From NCBI GenBank assembly GCA_017439545.1, contig JAFSIW010000065.1:1-43696 (forward strand): a DNA stretch of 43,696 nt, written 5' to 3'. A program made the translations under genes and the position numbers. Below, in pieces: positions 31,670-39,342 of this stretch; within the stretch, counting starts at the first letter, position 1; every line of letters starts with the position of its first letter. The stretch is from Clostridia bacterium. GTDB lineage: Bacteria > Bacillota > Clostridia > Oscillospirales > Acutalibacteraceae. The notes under the pieces are model-generated. The model did not search any database, was not told where the DNA came from, and was given only the letters and a program-made list of their open reading frames with translations.

Positions 31670-31811
31670 GGCGGTATAGGTGAGGGGAACGTTTGGGCAC
31701 AAATCCGATACACTGTTAGGGGACGGGCTGTCGGATGAAGATTTTTTGGAATAACCAAAGGCGTGCGGGGCAACACTATTTTTGGAAGATAATCTCAAGG
31801 AGATGAAACCA

Positions 31812-32165
31812 TTGACTGTAAAACGAGGAGACATTTATTATGCAGACCTGAGCCCTGTAGTGGGCTCGGAGCAAGGAGGCATTCGACCGGTGCTGATCGT
31901 GCAAAACGACGTGGGCAATCGCTTCAGTCCCACGGTGATCGCGGCGGCCATCACCAGCCAAAGCGACAAGACCGACCTGCCCACCCATATCAAGGTGAAC
32001 GGGGCGGCATCGGGACTCACCCGCGATTCCATTGTGCTGTTGGAGCAGGTGCGCACCATCGACAAGCGGCGGCTGAAAGAAAAAATGGGAGCATTGGACG
32101 CCCGCGCCATGAATCGCATTGATCAAGCATTGTCTATTAGTTTTGGATTGGGAAATCTTACCTGA
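31812..32165 (+). CDS. mazF: MazF/PemK-type endoribonuclease toxin (NdoA-like)
   Basis: 117 residues if started at TTG 31812, giving L/M-T-V-K-R-G-D-I-Y-Y-A-D-L-S-P-V-V-G-S-E-Q-G-G, close to B. subtilis NdoA (I-V-K-R-G-D-V-Y-F-A-D-L-S-P). AAGGAG lies 9 bases before that TTG. ATG 31803 touches the ribosome site and is less likely. I-R-P-V-L-I-V-Q-N-D, T-H-I-K and L-L-E-Q-V-R-T-I-D-K are conserved. The enzyme cuts mRNA at specific sites. No antitoxin or alr gene lies upstream, where Bacillus has them. It is followed by upp. Confidence 0.93.
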   Translation: MTVKRGDIYYADLSPVVGSEQGGIRPVLIVQNDVGNRFSPTVIAAAITSQSDKTDLPTHIKVNGAASGLTRDSIVLLEQVRTIDKRRLKEKMGALDARAMNRIDQALSISFGLGNLT

Positions 32166-32181
32166 ACCACCAAATAAACAG

Positions 32182-32210
32182 TTGCAATCCCCTTTTGATT
32201 GTGCTAAACT
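32182..32210 (+). promoter_or_regulatory. Promoter of upp
   Basis: TTGCAA (32182-32187), 17-base spacer, TAAACT (32205-32210), 36 bp before the start codon. Confidence 0.6.
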
Positions 32211-32245
32211 ATTTTGTAGAAACTAATCGAAAAGGGGCTATTGCT

Positions 32246-32887
32246 ATGAAACAATATGACAACGTCGTTATTTTTGATCATCCGCTCATTAACCACAAAA
32301 TTGCCATTTTGCGGGACAAACGCACCAGTATGAAAGAGTTCCGGGAACTGATCGAGGAGATCACCACCCTGATGACCTTTGAATGCTTAAAAGAGGGCGT
32401 TCCCACGGTGGAAGTGCAAGTAGAAACCCCCTTGGAGGTTTGCACCCAACGGATGGTGAAAGACAATGCCATCGCCGTAGTGCCCATTCTGCGCGCCGGT
32501 CTTGGTATGGTAAACGGGGTGCACGTGCTGTTCCCCACCGCCCGTGTAGGACATATCGGCATGTATCGGGACGAAGAGACCATGGAGCCCAAAGAATATT
32601 ACTGCAAACTGCCCGACGGCATTGAGGACAAGCTGGTGCTGGTGCTGGATCCCATGCTCGCCACCGGCGGCAGTGCTTGCGACGCCATCGCCTCTTTGAA
32701 AAAACGGGGTTGCAAAAACATCCGCTTTATGGCCATCATCGGCGCACCCGAAGGGGTCAGCCGTGTGGCAGAAGCCCATCCCGACGTTACGGTTTACGTT
32801 TCCACCTTGGATCGGGGGCTGAACGAAAACTGCTACATTCTGCCCGGTCTTGGCGATGCCGGCGACCGCTTGTTGGGAACGAAATAA
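32246..32887 (+). CDS. upp: Uracil phosphoribosyltransferase
   Basis: 213 residues. D-H-P-L-I-x-H-K near the start, V-P-I-L-R-A-G-L-G-M, and the PRPP-binding loop L-D-P-M-L-A-T-G-G-S-A identify UPRTase, which converts uracil and PRPP to UMP for salvage. The C-terminal L-P-G-L-G-D-A-G-D-R-L-L-G-T is the uracil-binding part. Length is normal. AAGGGG lies about 9 bases before ATG 32246. A bidirectional terminator follows. Confidence 0.98.
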   Translation: MKQYDNVVIFDHPLINHKIAILRDKRTSMKEFRELIEEITTLMTFECLKEGVPTVEVQVETPLEVCTQRMVKDNAIAVVPILRAGLGMVNGVHVLFPTARVGHIGMYRDEETMEPKEYYCKLPDGIEDKLVLVLDPMLATGGSACDAIASLKKRGCKNIRFMAIIGAPEGVSRVAEAHPDVTVYVSTLDRGLNENCYILPGLGDAGDRLLGTK

Positions 32888-32901
32888 GCATGGAAAACAA
32901 A

Positions 32902-32934
32902 AAGAAACTCCTCAAACCGAGGAGTTTCTTTTTT
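32902..32934. terminator. Bidirectional terminator between upp and ktrA
   Basis: AAGAAACTCCTC pairs with GAGGAGTTTCTT, then TTTTTT; AAAAC on the other side gives a T-run for the convergent gene. Confidence 0.9.
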
Positions 32935-32946
32935 GCTTATGGGTGT

Positions 32947-33597
32947 CTATTTTAACTTTTGCAGTTTTGCTGTATTGGCAATCACAATCAATTGCATTTC
33001 TTTTTCCAAAGGAACCGCAGGGTCAATGGTGGTATCAATTACCCCGTTTTTACGAATGGCAACCACGTTAATGGTGTATTTTCTTCGCAAGCTCAGTTGC
33101 ATTAGGCTTTTGCCGACCCACTCATCCCGAACGTCAATTTCTACCATAGAGATTTTGTCAGACAGTTCCATCATTTCCGAAAAGCCGGAGGTAAGCAGGT
33201 TATGGGCAAGTCTTGTGCCTGACTCTTTTTCAGGGAATATCACCTTGTCTGCCCCTACCCGCAGGAAAATCTTTTTATGCATTTCATTCGCGCATTTTAC
33301 AATCACGGTTTTAACACCCACTTCTTTGCAAAGGGTGACCGCCATGACGCTGGATTCCAAATTACTGGCCATGGCGACAATGACCACGTCCACATTGCTA
33401 ATACCCAACCGTTTCATATTTTCCGGTTCGGTCACGTCGGCACATTTGCACACGGGAATGGTTTCAATGGCATTATTCACGTTGCTTTGATTGATATCCA
33501 CCGCCAATACCTCGGCGCCGTGATTCACCAACTCTTCCGCAACTGCCTGACCGTATCGACCAAGCCCGAAAACCGCATACGTTTTGTTAATACTCAT
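32947..33597 (-). CDS. ktrA: KtrA-type potassium channel gating protein (RCK)
   Basis: 216 residues with a single RCK unit: Rossmann motif F-G-L-G-R-Y-G-Q near residues 10-17, A-V-D-I binding strand end, then a TrkA-C domain (about 135-215). In Bacillus KtrA forms an octameric ring that binds ATP/ADP and gates KtrB. ATG 33597 has AGG 9 bases upstream; TTG 33606 is an alternative. It lies 10 bp after the ktrB stop, so both are co-transcribed. Confidence 0.93.
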   Translation of the reverse strand: MSINKTYAVFGLGRYGQAVAEELVNHGAEVLAVDINQSNVNNAIETIPVCKCADVTEPENMKRLGISNVDVVIVAMASNLESSVMAVTLCKEVGVKTVIVKCANEMHKKIFLRVGADKVIFPEKESGTRLAHNLLTSGFSEMMELSDKISMVEIDVRDEWVGKSLMQLSLRRKYTINVVAIRKNGVIDTTIDPAVPLEKEMQLIVIANTAKLQKLK

Positions 33598-33607
33598 ATT
33601 CTTCAAC

Positions 33608-34966
33608 CTACCCTACACTAATTTCTTCTATTGGATTGCGAATCATATTCTGATGCTGTTTCTTTTTGTTAAAGGCCACCGCCAGAGAAATGGGACCAAC
33701 CCTGCCAAGATACATGGTAGCAATGATAATCCCCTTACCTACGTTATCAAGAGAGGCGGTCAGATTACGGGTAAGCCCCACCGTTGCGGTGGCACTGACC
33801 GTTTCATAGACGATATCCAAAGCATCGCCTTGGGTAACCGCCGACAAGGCAACCGTAGACAAAAACACAATAATAAATGACATGCAAGTAACCGCAAGCG
33901 CCTTACCGACCGCTTGCTTGGGTATGATTCTGCCAAACAATTCGGTATCTCCCCGATGACGAATGGAAGCAAGCGCCGATGCTACCAGCACGGCAAAGGT
34001 GACGGTTTTAATTCCCCCCGCCGTGCCCACCGGGGAGCCGCCGATAAACATCAGCAACAAACACACGATGGCAGAAGCATTGGAAAGATTCTCTTGGGGC
34101 AAGGTGGCAAATCCTGCTGTTCTTGTGGTAACCGACTGAAAAAGCGAAGCCTGTATTTTTTGCAGCAACGTGTAGTCTTTCATGGTTTGGGGATTCTGAT
34201 ATTCAAACACAAAAATCAGCAAACCACCCACAAAAATCAGCAACAAGGTAGCGGAAACGGCAATTTTACTATGCAGGGTAAGATCACGAAAGGGTCTCAC
34301 TTTTTTCTTGGTTGCCAACTTGCACAGACGAATCACGTCCCACCATACAATATAGCCGATCCCGCCCAAAATAATCAACAAGGCGGTTACCAGGTTAATG
34401 ACAGGATGAAAGGCATAATCACACAAACTGTTTTGGGCGATGATATCAATGCCCGCATTACAAAATGCCGAAACAGCGGTAAACACCGAAATCCATATGC
34501 CTTTGCATCCAAATTGCGGGACAAACACCGTCATATACAACAAAGCCCCTACGGCTTCTATGAACAAGGTACCTGCCACTACTTTTTTTACAAAGCGGAC
34601 AAGTCCCGACAAGGAGTTGAGATTAAAGGCATCTTGCAAAAGCAGGCGGTCGCCGATGCCCATTTTCTTATGCAACACAATCATGAAAGCGGACATGATG
34701 GTAATCACCCCGAGACCGCCGATTTGTATCAGCAATAAAATGACAATTTGCCCGAAAACGCTCCAAGAAGAGACCGTGGGTACCACAACCAACCCCGTTA
34801 CGCAGGTAGAGGTGGTTGCGGTAAACAAAGCATCGATAAAGGGAACCGCTTCTCCCGTTGCCGAACTGATGGGCAACGACAGCAACACCGCTCCCACCAA
34901 TATGGCGATCAAAAAACTCAGTAATATGATATGGGTGGTGGACAACCCTGTCAGTCGTTTTTTCAT
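33608..34966 (-). CDS. ktrB: KtrB/TrkH-type potassium transporter
   Basis: 452 residues, about ten membrane segments in four M1-P-M2 repeats. Selectivity-filter glycines are visible in T-C-V-T-G-L, C-N-A-G-I-D, T-R-T-A-G-F and A-T-V-G-L-T. The length is in the KtrB range and its partner is a single-RCK KtrA, so Ktr is preferred over Trk. AGGTG lies 10 bases before ATG 34966; an in-frame TTG at 34996 has no site. The transporter brings in K+ with Na+. Confidence 0.95.
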   Translation of the reverse strand: MKKRLTGLSTTHIILLSFLIAILVGAVLLSLPISSATGEAVPFIDALFTATTSTCVTGLVVVPTVSSWSVFGQIVILLLIQIGGLGVITIMSAFMIVLHKKMGIGDRLLLQDAFNLNSLSGLVRFVKKVVAGTLFIEAVGALLYMTVFVPQFGCKGIWISVFTAVSAFCNAGIDIIAQNSLCDYAFHPVINLVTALLIILGGIGYIVWWDVIRLCKLATKKKVRPFRDLTLHSKIAVSATLLLIFVGGLLIFVFEYQNPQTMKDYTLLQKIQASLFQSVTTRTAGFATLPQENLSNASAIVCLLLMFIGGSPVGTAGGIKTVTFAVLVASALASIRHRGDTELFGRIIPKQAVGKALAVTCMSFIIVFLSTVALSAVTQGDALDIVYETVSATATVGLTRNLTASLDNVGKGIIIATMYLGRVGPISLAVAFNKKKQHQNMIRNPIEEISVG

Positions 34967-35013
34967 AACCGCTTCACACCTGCCGTTCGATTCCAAAATA
35001 TCGTCACTTTTTT

Positions 35014-35042
35014 ACTATAACACAAGAATTCGATTTTTTCAA
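35014..35042 (-). promoter_or_regulatory. Promoter of ktrBA
   Basis: Minus strand TTGAAA (35037-35042), 17-base spacer, TATAGT (35014-35019), 48 bp before the ktrB start. Confidence 0.7.
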
Positions 35043-35068
35043 CTACACAATGAAAACAACGACTGCAT

Positions 35069-35251
35069 TTATTGGTCACACAAGGACAAGAAATCCTCAC
35101 TTTTCCAACATAGGGTATCATCCAACAAACATTTCAATTTGTCAATGGAATCAACCAACTCACTATTACATTTTTGGTATGCACTTCCCTTTCGGATCAT
35201 TCTTGCTGACGGGTCAATATTCCCGTAATACAGTTCATCAAGTATGGACAT
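35069..35251 (-). CDS. DUF6809-like small protein, short form
   Basis: 60 residues starting M-S-I-L-D-E-L-Y-Y-G-N-I-D-P, the characteristic start of DUF6809 proteins, which in my recollection are usually longer (about 80-110). The end C-D-Q is followed by TAA, so this copy may be shortened. AGGAGG lies 7 bases before ATG 35251. Function is unknown. It diverges from an XRE repressor, and an operator fills the spacer of its promoter. Confidence 0.7.
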   Translation of the reverse strand: MSILDELYYGNIDPSARMIRKGSAYQKCNSELVDSIDKLKCLLDDTLCWKSEDFLSLCDQ

Positions 35252-35278
35252 AGCCATCCCTCCTATCAATTTGCCTTT

Positions 35279-35333
35279 ATTTTAGCGGATTATCCGCTAA
35301 AAGTCAATAGCGAATTTTCCGCTAAGGTATACT
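35279..35333. promoter_or_regulatory. Divergent control region with two XRE operators
   Basis: Operator O1 TTAGCGGATTATCCGCTAA (35282-35300) and O2 ATAGCGAATTTTCCGCTAA (35307-35325) have centres 25 bp apart. The minus-strand promoter of the DUF6809-like gene is TTGACT (35302-35307), 17 bases, TAAAAT (35279-35284), so O1 fills its spacer. O2 ends 2 bp before TATACT (35328-35333), a plausible -10 for the XRE gene. The layout is the same as at 20056-20110, with different operator bases. Confidence 0.78.
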
Positions 35334-35365
35334 AAGCAATGAAATCAAGTAACGAGGTGATTGGG

Positions 35366-35575
35366 ATGTTATACCAAAGAATACGGGATCTGCGGGAAGA
35401 TAAAGACCTGACCCAGCAAAACATGGGCGAAATTCTCTCTTGCAGTCAGCGGGTTTACAGCAATTACGAGCGGGGAGAATTGGACATTCCCACCGAAATC
35501 CTCATAAAATTAGCGGATTTTCATGGAGTTTCAGTGGATTACATTTTGAATCGCACCGATAAAAAGGAGTTGTGA
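35366..35575 (+). CDS. XRE-family transcriptional repressor (paralogue of 20128)
   Basis: 69 residues: I-R-D-L-R-E-D-K-D-L-T-Q-Q-N-M-G-E-I-L, then Q-R-V-Y-S-N-Y-E-R-G and I-P-T-E-I-L-I-K-L-A-D-F-H. GAGGTG precedes ATG 35366; an earlier ATG at 35339 has no ribosome site. About 37 of 66 residues match the XRE protein at 20128. The likely targets are itself and the divergent DUF6809-like gene. The stop codon lies within the terminator stem. Confidence 0.9.
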   Translation: MLYQRIRDLREDKDLTQQNMGEILSCSQRVYSNYERGELDIPTEILIKLADFHGVSVDYILNRTDKKEL

Positions 35576-35594
35576 AACCACAACTCCTTTTGAT
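35562..35594 (+). terminator. Terminator overlapping the XRE stop codon
   Basis: AAAAGGAGTTGTG pairs with CACAACTCCTTTT around AAAC, then GATTTT. It may also end the convergent dockerin gene. Confidence 0.82.
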
Positions 35595-35603
35595 TTTGTT
35601 GTT

Positions 35604-35996
35604 TTATACGTCGGTGGGGGTTTCAGGCTGATAATACACAGGCTGACGGGCAAACCCATCTACCTTGCCCACTACGTATTTCAGCACTTCCAAGGCATCT
35701 TCGGCGTTGATGTATTGATCATTATTCACGTCTGCCACAAAAATAGAGGGGCAAATAATGCCTTCGGTATAAATAGGCATGGACGAAGGCAACCGACCGA
35801 TACACAGTTTCAAAATTCTCAAAGCATCATATGAATCCGCTTTGCCGTCCCGATTGGTATCCCCCGGGGTGTATGGCATTGAGCCGTCTAAGTGTTCGGC
35901 GCACCAACAAGTCTTGGTATGAACGGTAGTCGCTTGCGCTGCAAAAGGCATCATCAACATTGCTGAAACCAACAACAAACATAGAACTTTTTTCAT
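35604..35996 (-). CDS. Secreted dockerin-type protein
   Basis: 130 residues. Sec signal peptide (about 1-23, ending A-A-Q-A). Two F-hand repeats of a type I dockerin follow: D-T-N-R-D-G-K-A-D-S-Y-D-A near 46-58 and D-V-N-N-D-Q-Y-I-N-A-E-D-A near 89-101. Each has the calcium-binding Asp/Asn pattern, and the repeats are separated by an unusually long spacer. There is no catalytic module: the dockerin is almost the whole mature protein. Dockerins bind cohesins on scaffold proteins, but none is in the window. AAGGAGGG precedes ATG 35996. Confidence 0.9.
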   Translation of the reverse strand: MKKVLCLLLVSAMLMMPFAAQATTVHTKTCWCAEHLDGSMPYTPGDTNRDGKADSYDALRILKLCIGRLPSSMPIYTEGIICPSIFVADVNNDQYINAEDALEVLKYVVGKVDGFARQPVYYQPETPTDV

Positions 35997-36025
35997 AATA
36001 TGCCCTCCTTAAATTTGATATATTT

Positions 36026-36054
36026 ATTATACCATAAACAGGGAAGTCTGTCCA
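36026..36054 (-). promoter_or_regulatory. Promoter of the dockerin gene
   Basis: Minus strand TGGACA (36049-36054), 17-base spacer, TATAAT (36026-36031), 30 bp before the start. Confidence 0.8.
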
Positions 36055-36101
36055 TTGACGGATTGCACATTATTATTATTATGTGCACCTTCAACAAAGT
36101 A

Positions 36102-36956
36102 TCAAAGGCGCAACCCATTGGCAAGGGCGGCAAGCTGTGCCAGATCCAACTGTTCCACCCGTGCGGTGGCGGGCAAGCCCATCTCTGCCAGCACGGCGGC
36201 GGTCCGGTCTTTGGTTATTCCCAATCCCGCCTGCAAGGCGTTGGTCAAGGTCTTGCGGCGTTGGTTGAAGCCCGCTTTGACCACCTTGAAAAACCAACCT
36301 TCATCGGTCACCGGCACGGGAGGGGTTTCGTAAGGGGTCAGGCGCATCACGGTACTGTCCACCTTAGGGGGCGGCAAAAAAGAGCCCGCCGACACGGTAA
36401 ACATTTTCTCGCACTTGGCACGGTAAGCCGCGCCCACCGTGACCGCGCCGCTTTCTCTACTGCCCACGGGGGCGCACAAGCGGTTGGCGAACTCCTTTTG
36501 CACCATAACGGTGATAGAAGCAAAGGGCAGACCGCTTTCCAACAGCATCATAAGAATATCGGTGGTGATATAATAGGGCAGATTGGCGCAAACCGCTACC
36601 TTCATTCCTGCAAAATGCTCGTCAAGCAACCGCTTGACGTCGGTTTTCAGGATATCCCCCTCGATCACCGTGACGTTGTCAAAGTCCGCAAGGGTCTCGG
36701 CCAGCACGGGCGGCAGACCTTTGTCGATCTCCACACTGACCACCTTGCCCGCCACCTTGGCAAGCTCGGCGGTGAGCACCCCCACGCCGGGGCCGATCTC
36801 TAACACACCGTCGGCTTTGGTGGCGCCGCACACCTGCGCCATACGGGGGCAAACGGAGGGGTTAATGAGAAAATTCTGCCCTCTCGCCTTACTCAGCACA
36901 ATGCCGTGGCGCGCCAGAATTTGTTTTACGGTTTTTTCGTTGGTCAGATCGTACAC
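36102..36956 (-). CDS. rsmA: 16S rRNA dimethyladenosine transferase RsmA (KsgA)
   Basis: 284 residues when started at GTG 36956 (GAGGAG 7 bases upstream). A longer frame from 37016 has no site. Motifs: G-Q-N-F-L near the start, E-I-G-P-G-V-G-V-L-T (SAM binding), E-I-D-K, and N-L-P-Y-Y-I-T (catalytic motif IV). F-N-Q-R-R-K-T-L marks the C-terminal helix domain. It methylates two adjacent adenines at the 3' end of 16S rRNA as a late assembly step. A weak hairpin around 36064-36090 without a T-run follows. Confidence 0.97.
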   Translation of the reverse strand: MYDLTNEKTVKQILARHGIVLSKARGQNFLINPSVCPRMAQVCGATKADGVLEIGPGVGVLTAELAKVAGKVVSVEIDKGLPPVLAETLADFDNVTVIEGDILKTDVKRLLDEHFAGMKVAVCANLPYYITTDILMMLLESGLPFASITVMVQKEFANRLCAPVGSRESGAVTVGAAYRAKCEKMFTVSAGSFLPPPKVDSTVMRLTPYETPPVPVTDEGWFFKVVKAGFNQRRKTLTNALQAGLGITKDRTAAVLAEMGLPATARVEQLDLAQLAALANGLRL

Positions 36957-37060
36957 AATGGGACTCCTCTCAGTCTTCTTGTGTTCATTATACGGCAATC
37001 CCTGCGGGTAAGTCAAGCAAAAGGTATGCCACGGTTTTTGGAATAATTGAAAGAAAAATT

Positions 37061-37101
37061 CCGCCGACTAAGCAGTCTGCTTAGGACATGGCGGTTTTTT
37101 T
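37061..37101 (+). terminator. Orphan hairpin followed by T-run in the rsmA / Mor-like intergenic region
   Basis: An outer CCGCC/GGCGG stem and inner CTAAGCA-GTC-TGCTTAG stem are followed by seven Ts on the plus strand. No plus-strand gene ends here. The rest of 36957-37273 holds a promoter at 37203 but no other gene I trust. It may end a short unannotated RNA. Confidence 0.55.
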
Positions 37102-37202
37102 GGGTTACAATGAGAATAAACAACAATTTCACATGCGCTTTCGTCCTTTCTATTTATGCCAAAAGGGAATTTTACAAGAAAGTGTTCAAGGAAGCGGAAC
37201 AC

Positions 37203-37231
37203 TACACAATTCCGATGGAAAACGATATAAT
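37203..37231 (+). promoter_or_regulatory. Promoter of the Mor-like gene
   Basis: TACACA (37203-37208), 17-base spacer, TATAAT (37226-37231), 43 bp before the start codon at 37274. Confidence 0.6.
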
Positions 37232-37273
37232 CCAAAGGGAGTATGGAAAAACAAGGGTAACAGGAGAATGGCT

Positions 37274-37549
37274 ATGGATCTGAAAACAATCAAGGGCGAA
37301 TACTTGAACTCCGCGTATGGCGAGCTCGCCAATTTAATCGGGATTGACGCCGTATTAAAGATCCATGCCACCTACCGAGGTCAGCAGGTGTTTTTTCCCG
37401 TGGATTTGTTCAGCAAGGATTTCATCCGAAAGCAGATCGTGGAAGAATACGACGGCAACAACGTGAAACAGCTGGCGCTGAAATACGGGTATACCGAAAA
37501 GTGGATCAAGAAGATTTTGAAGGAAGGTATCGATACCCGTAAAGAGTGA
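37274..37549 (+). CDS. Mor transcription activator family protein
   Basis: 91 residues: an N-terminal helical part (Y-G-E-L-A-N-L-I-G-I-D-A-V-L-K-I-H), a short R-G-Q-Q-V-F-F-P strand, and a C-terminal helix-turn-helix I-R-K-Q-I-V-E-E-Y-D-G-N-N-V-K-Q-L-A-L-K-Y-G-Y-T-E-K-W-I. This is the pattern of the phage Mu Mor / middle operon regulator family that is spread in Firmicutes chromosomes. ATG 37274 has AGGAG 7 bases upstream; an ATG at 37268 is too close. It precedes a group of PH-like-domain genes and may regulate them, which is inference. No other phage gene is nearby. Confidence 0.85.
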   Translation: MDLKTIKGEYLNSAYGELANLIGIDAVLKIHATYRGQQVFFPVDLFSKDFIRKQIVEEYDGNNVKQLALKYGYTEKWIKKILKEGIDTRKE

Positions 37550-37586
37550 AAAAACAAGCTGAAATACTGTTAGAAGAGGGATTGTT

Positions 37587-39068
37587 TTGACGGAAAAAAG
37601 AATTGCTTTGATTGAGAAGTATTTAAAACAGGAAGGCAACGCAATGTTATTGAGTGAAATGCCAAAAGGGATGATTCGTCAACTTTGTGACGATTTTTAT
37701 GTCGATCGCTCCGAAATCGTTGGATTTTATGAGGACGTAATGCAATTGGGAGGCGCAATTTTTGCCTCCCTTCGTTCAAGATACAATACCCGCGGCGTAC
37801 TCTTTTTAAAGGATAGATTTCTGTATAACAAGGGATTCCTTTACGGTATCATTGAAATGCCTTACGATAATATAAAATTTGTGAAACGAAATATGGCAAG
37901 CACGGTAATCTATACAGGCGAATACAACGAAGACGGCACAAACAAAACGTTGAAACTGAGCGGGCTCTCTTTTGAAGAATCCAGTCCCGTTCCTATGCTG
38001 ATAGAAGATCTGCGCAATCTCAATGAAGACGTGATCGAAATCGGTTTTTCCGAAAAATTTGATGATGCCAGAATACGGGCAACAAAATTTTTGGATTTTC
38101 TCGCGGAAGAAGGAAGGAAAACCTACGCCAAAGCCGAGGCAGAAGCAGAAGCCATGGCGGATGAGATCATTGCGCGCGAACCACCCAAATACACACCGGT
38201 AGGCAATCAAGAAGCCGAGGAAAAACTGCGACGCCAACGGGAAGCAGTTGAAAAAGCAAAGGCGTTCAAAGAAAAACAGGAAGCAAATCGAGAAAGAGCT
38301 TACACCATTGCAATGGAAAGAGCCGAAGCGGCAAAAGAAGAAGAGGAAGAACGCCGAAAAGCGCAACGGGAAGAAGATGCTTGGGAATACGAAGATGACG
38401 ACGAAGACGATTGCTACGAGGAAGAGGATGTAGACGACTCCTACGACGAGGAGGACGAAGATTCCTGCGAGGATGAGCAAGAGCACACGCAGGAAGCGTG
38501 CCATTACCATACAAATAGAGAACAATCAACAATCAACAGCCAACCAAAAAAGGAAACCAATACGGCGGACAATCCTTTTGCTCAGCTCATAGAACAGTTC
38601 GCGCGCAATCCTCTGCCAGATGAGATTCCGACAACATCCTTCTCTGCCCAAACCATAGCATCCGATATATGGATGTATCTGAATCGCACCTATGACTGCC
38701 CCGAGGAATGCTTTTTTGATTATTGTATGACCTTGCGCATTCAAAACAAAGCGCTGCATGACGCTTGCAATCATGATTTTCGTGTTCCCAACGAACTCAT
38801 ATATTTCGGTTTTGCTCAACATGGCGTCAAGAACTTTCAAAGTGGATTTGCCGTGACAAAGAATTATCTTTTGTATAAGCTCCCCGGGGAAAAAGCGTCC
38901 AATATTCCCTTGCGGAGAATTCATTCGATTTCTCATCACGAACGATCCGTTTTCATCAACGGGGAAATCGAATTTGATACGTCGAATTTTTCATACCCAC
39001 CAAAATTGATCGCCGATATCCTGAATTTTTTTGTTGTGAAATACTTGAAAAGGGAGTATTTGATCTAA
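37587..39068 (+). CDS. Large protein with two PH-like domains joined by a coiled coil and acidic segment
   Basis: 493 residues. A first bacterial PH-like domain (about 60-155, with G-V-L-F-L-K-D-R-F-L-Y, a typical strand pattern) is followed by a Lys/Glu/Ala-rich coiled coil (about 180-265). A very acidic Asp/Glu/Cys/Tyr stretch follows (about 270-310), then a Gln/Asn linker. A second PH-like domain (about 395-485) carries F-A-V-T-K-N-Y-L-L-Y-K. No catalytic motif is visible. The start is TTG 37587 (GAGGG upstream), 37 bp after the Mor-like gene. It is probably a cytosolic protein of unknown role, perhaps protein-protein contact. Confidence 0.75.
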   Translation: MTEKRIALIEKYLKQEGNAMLLSEMPKGMIRQLCDDFYVDRSEIVGFYEDVMQLGGAIFASLRSRYNTRGVLFLKDRFLYNKGFLYGIIEMPYDNIKFVKRNMASTVIYTGEYNEDGTNKTLKLSGLSFEESSPVPMLIEDLRNLNEDVIEIGFSEKFDDARIRATKFLDFLAEEGRKTYAKAEAEAEAMADEIIAREPPKYTPVGNQEAEEKLRRQREAVEKAKAFKEKQEANRERAYTIAMERAEAAKEEEEERRKAQREEDAWEYEDDDEDDCYEEEDVDDSYDEEDEDSCEDEQEHTQEACHYHTNREQSTINSQPKKETNTADNPFAQLIEQFARNPLPDEIPTTSFSAQTIASDIWMYLNRTYDCPEECFFDYCMTLRIQNKALHDACNHDFRVPNELIYFGFAQHGVKNFQSGFAVTKNYLLYKLPGEKASNIPLRRIHSISHHERSVFINGEIEFDTSNFSYPPKLIADILNFFVVKYLKREYLI

Positions 39069-39146
39069 CAGCCCCGCGAAACGGCAAAACAATAAAACCG
39101 ATTCCTTATTCGGCTTAAAAAAAGATTCCATAAGGAGGTGTTAACG

Positions 39147-39323
39147 ATGTCCATTCTTTTTAATAGCGATAAATGGGTAGAATACAGGTGTTCTCAATGC
39201 GGAGCCATTTCCAGAAGACACGAAGGCACGGGAAAACCCTCGCCCGGTAACTGTCCGAGAAAGAATCCCTTGCGAAACGGCGCTCCCAGACCCCACACTT
39301 GGGTGGTTAATCGCAAATACTGA
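39147..39323 (+). CDS. Small zinc-ribbon-like protein
   Basis: 58 residues with C-S-Q-C near 15-18 and a third Cys near 36, plus His at 25 and 50: a small metal-binding knuckle seems likely. Basic and Gly/Pro-rich: R-R-H-E-G-T-G-K-P-S-P-G-N. AGGAGG lies 8 bases before ATG 39147. An upstream TCCTTAT (39100-39106) can pair with ATAAGGA at 39130-39136, hiding the ribosome site. No family name was recognised. Confidence 0.65.
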   Translation: MSILFNSDKWVEYRCSQCGAISRRHEGTGKPSPGNCPRKNPLRNGAPRPHTWVVNRKY

Positions 39324-39342
39324 TTGAAAAGGAGTTTTTACC

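Noticed and set aside
31735-31806. A 23-codon frame just before mazF as a possible antitoxin
   Set aside because: Too short, no helix-turn-helix or acidic toxin-binding tail, and no clear ribosome site.
36060-36092. rsmA terminator formed by the TGCACAT/ATGTGCA hairpin
   Set aside because: The loop is an AT repeat and no T-run follows; it could equally be chance pairing.
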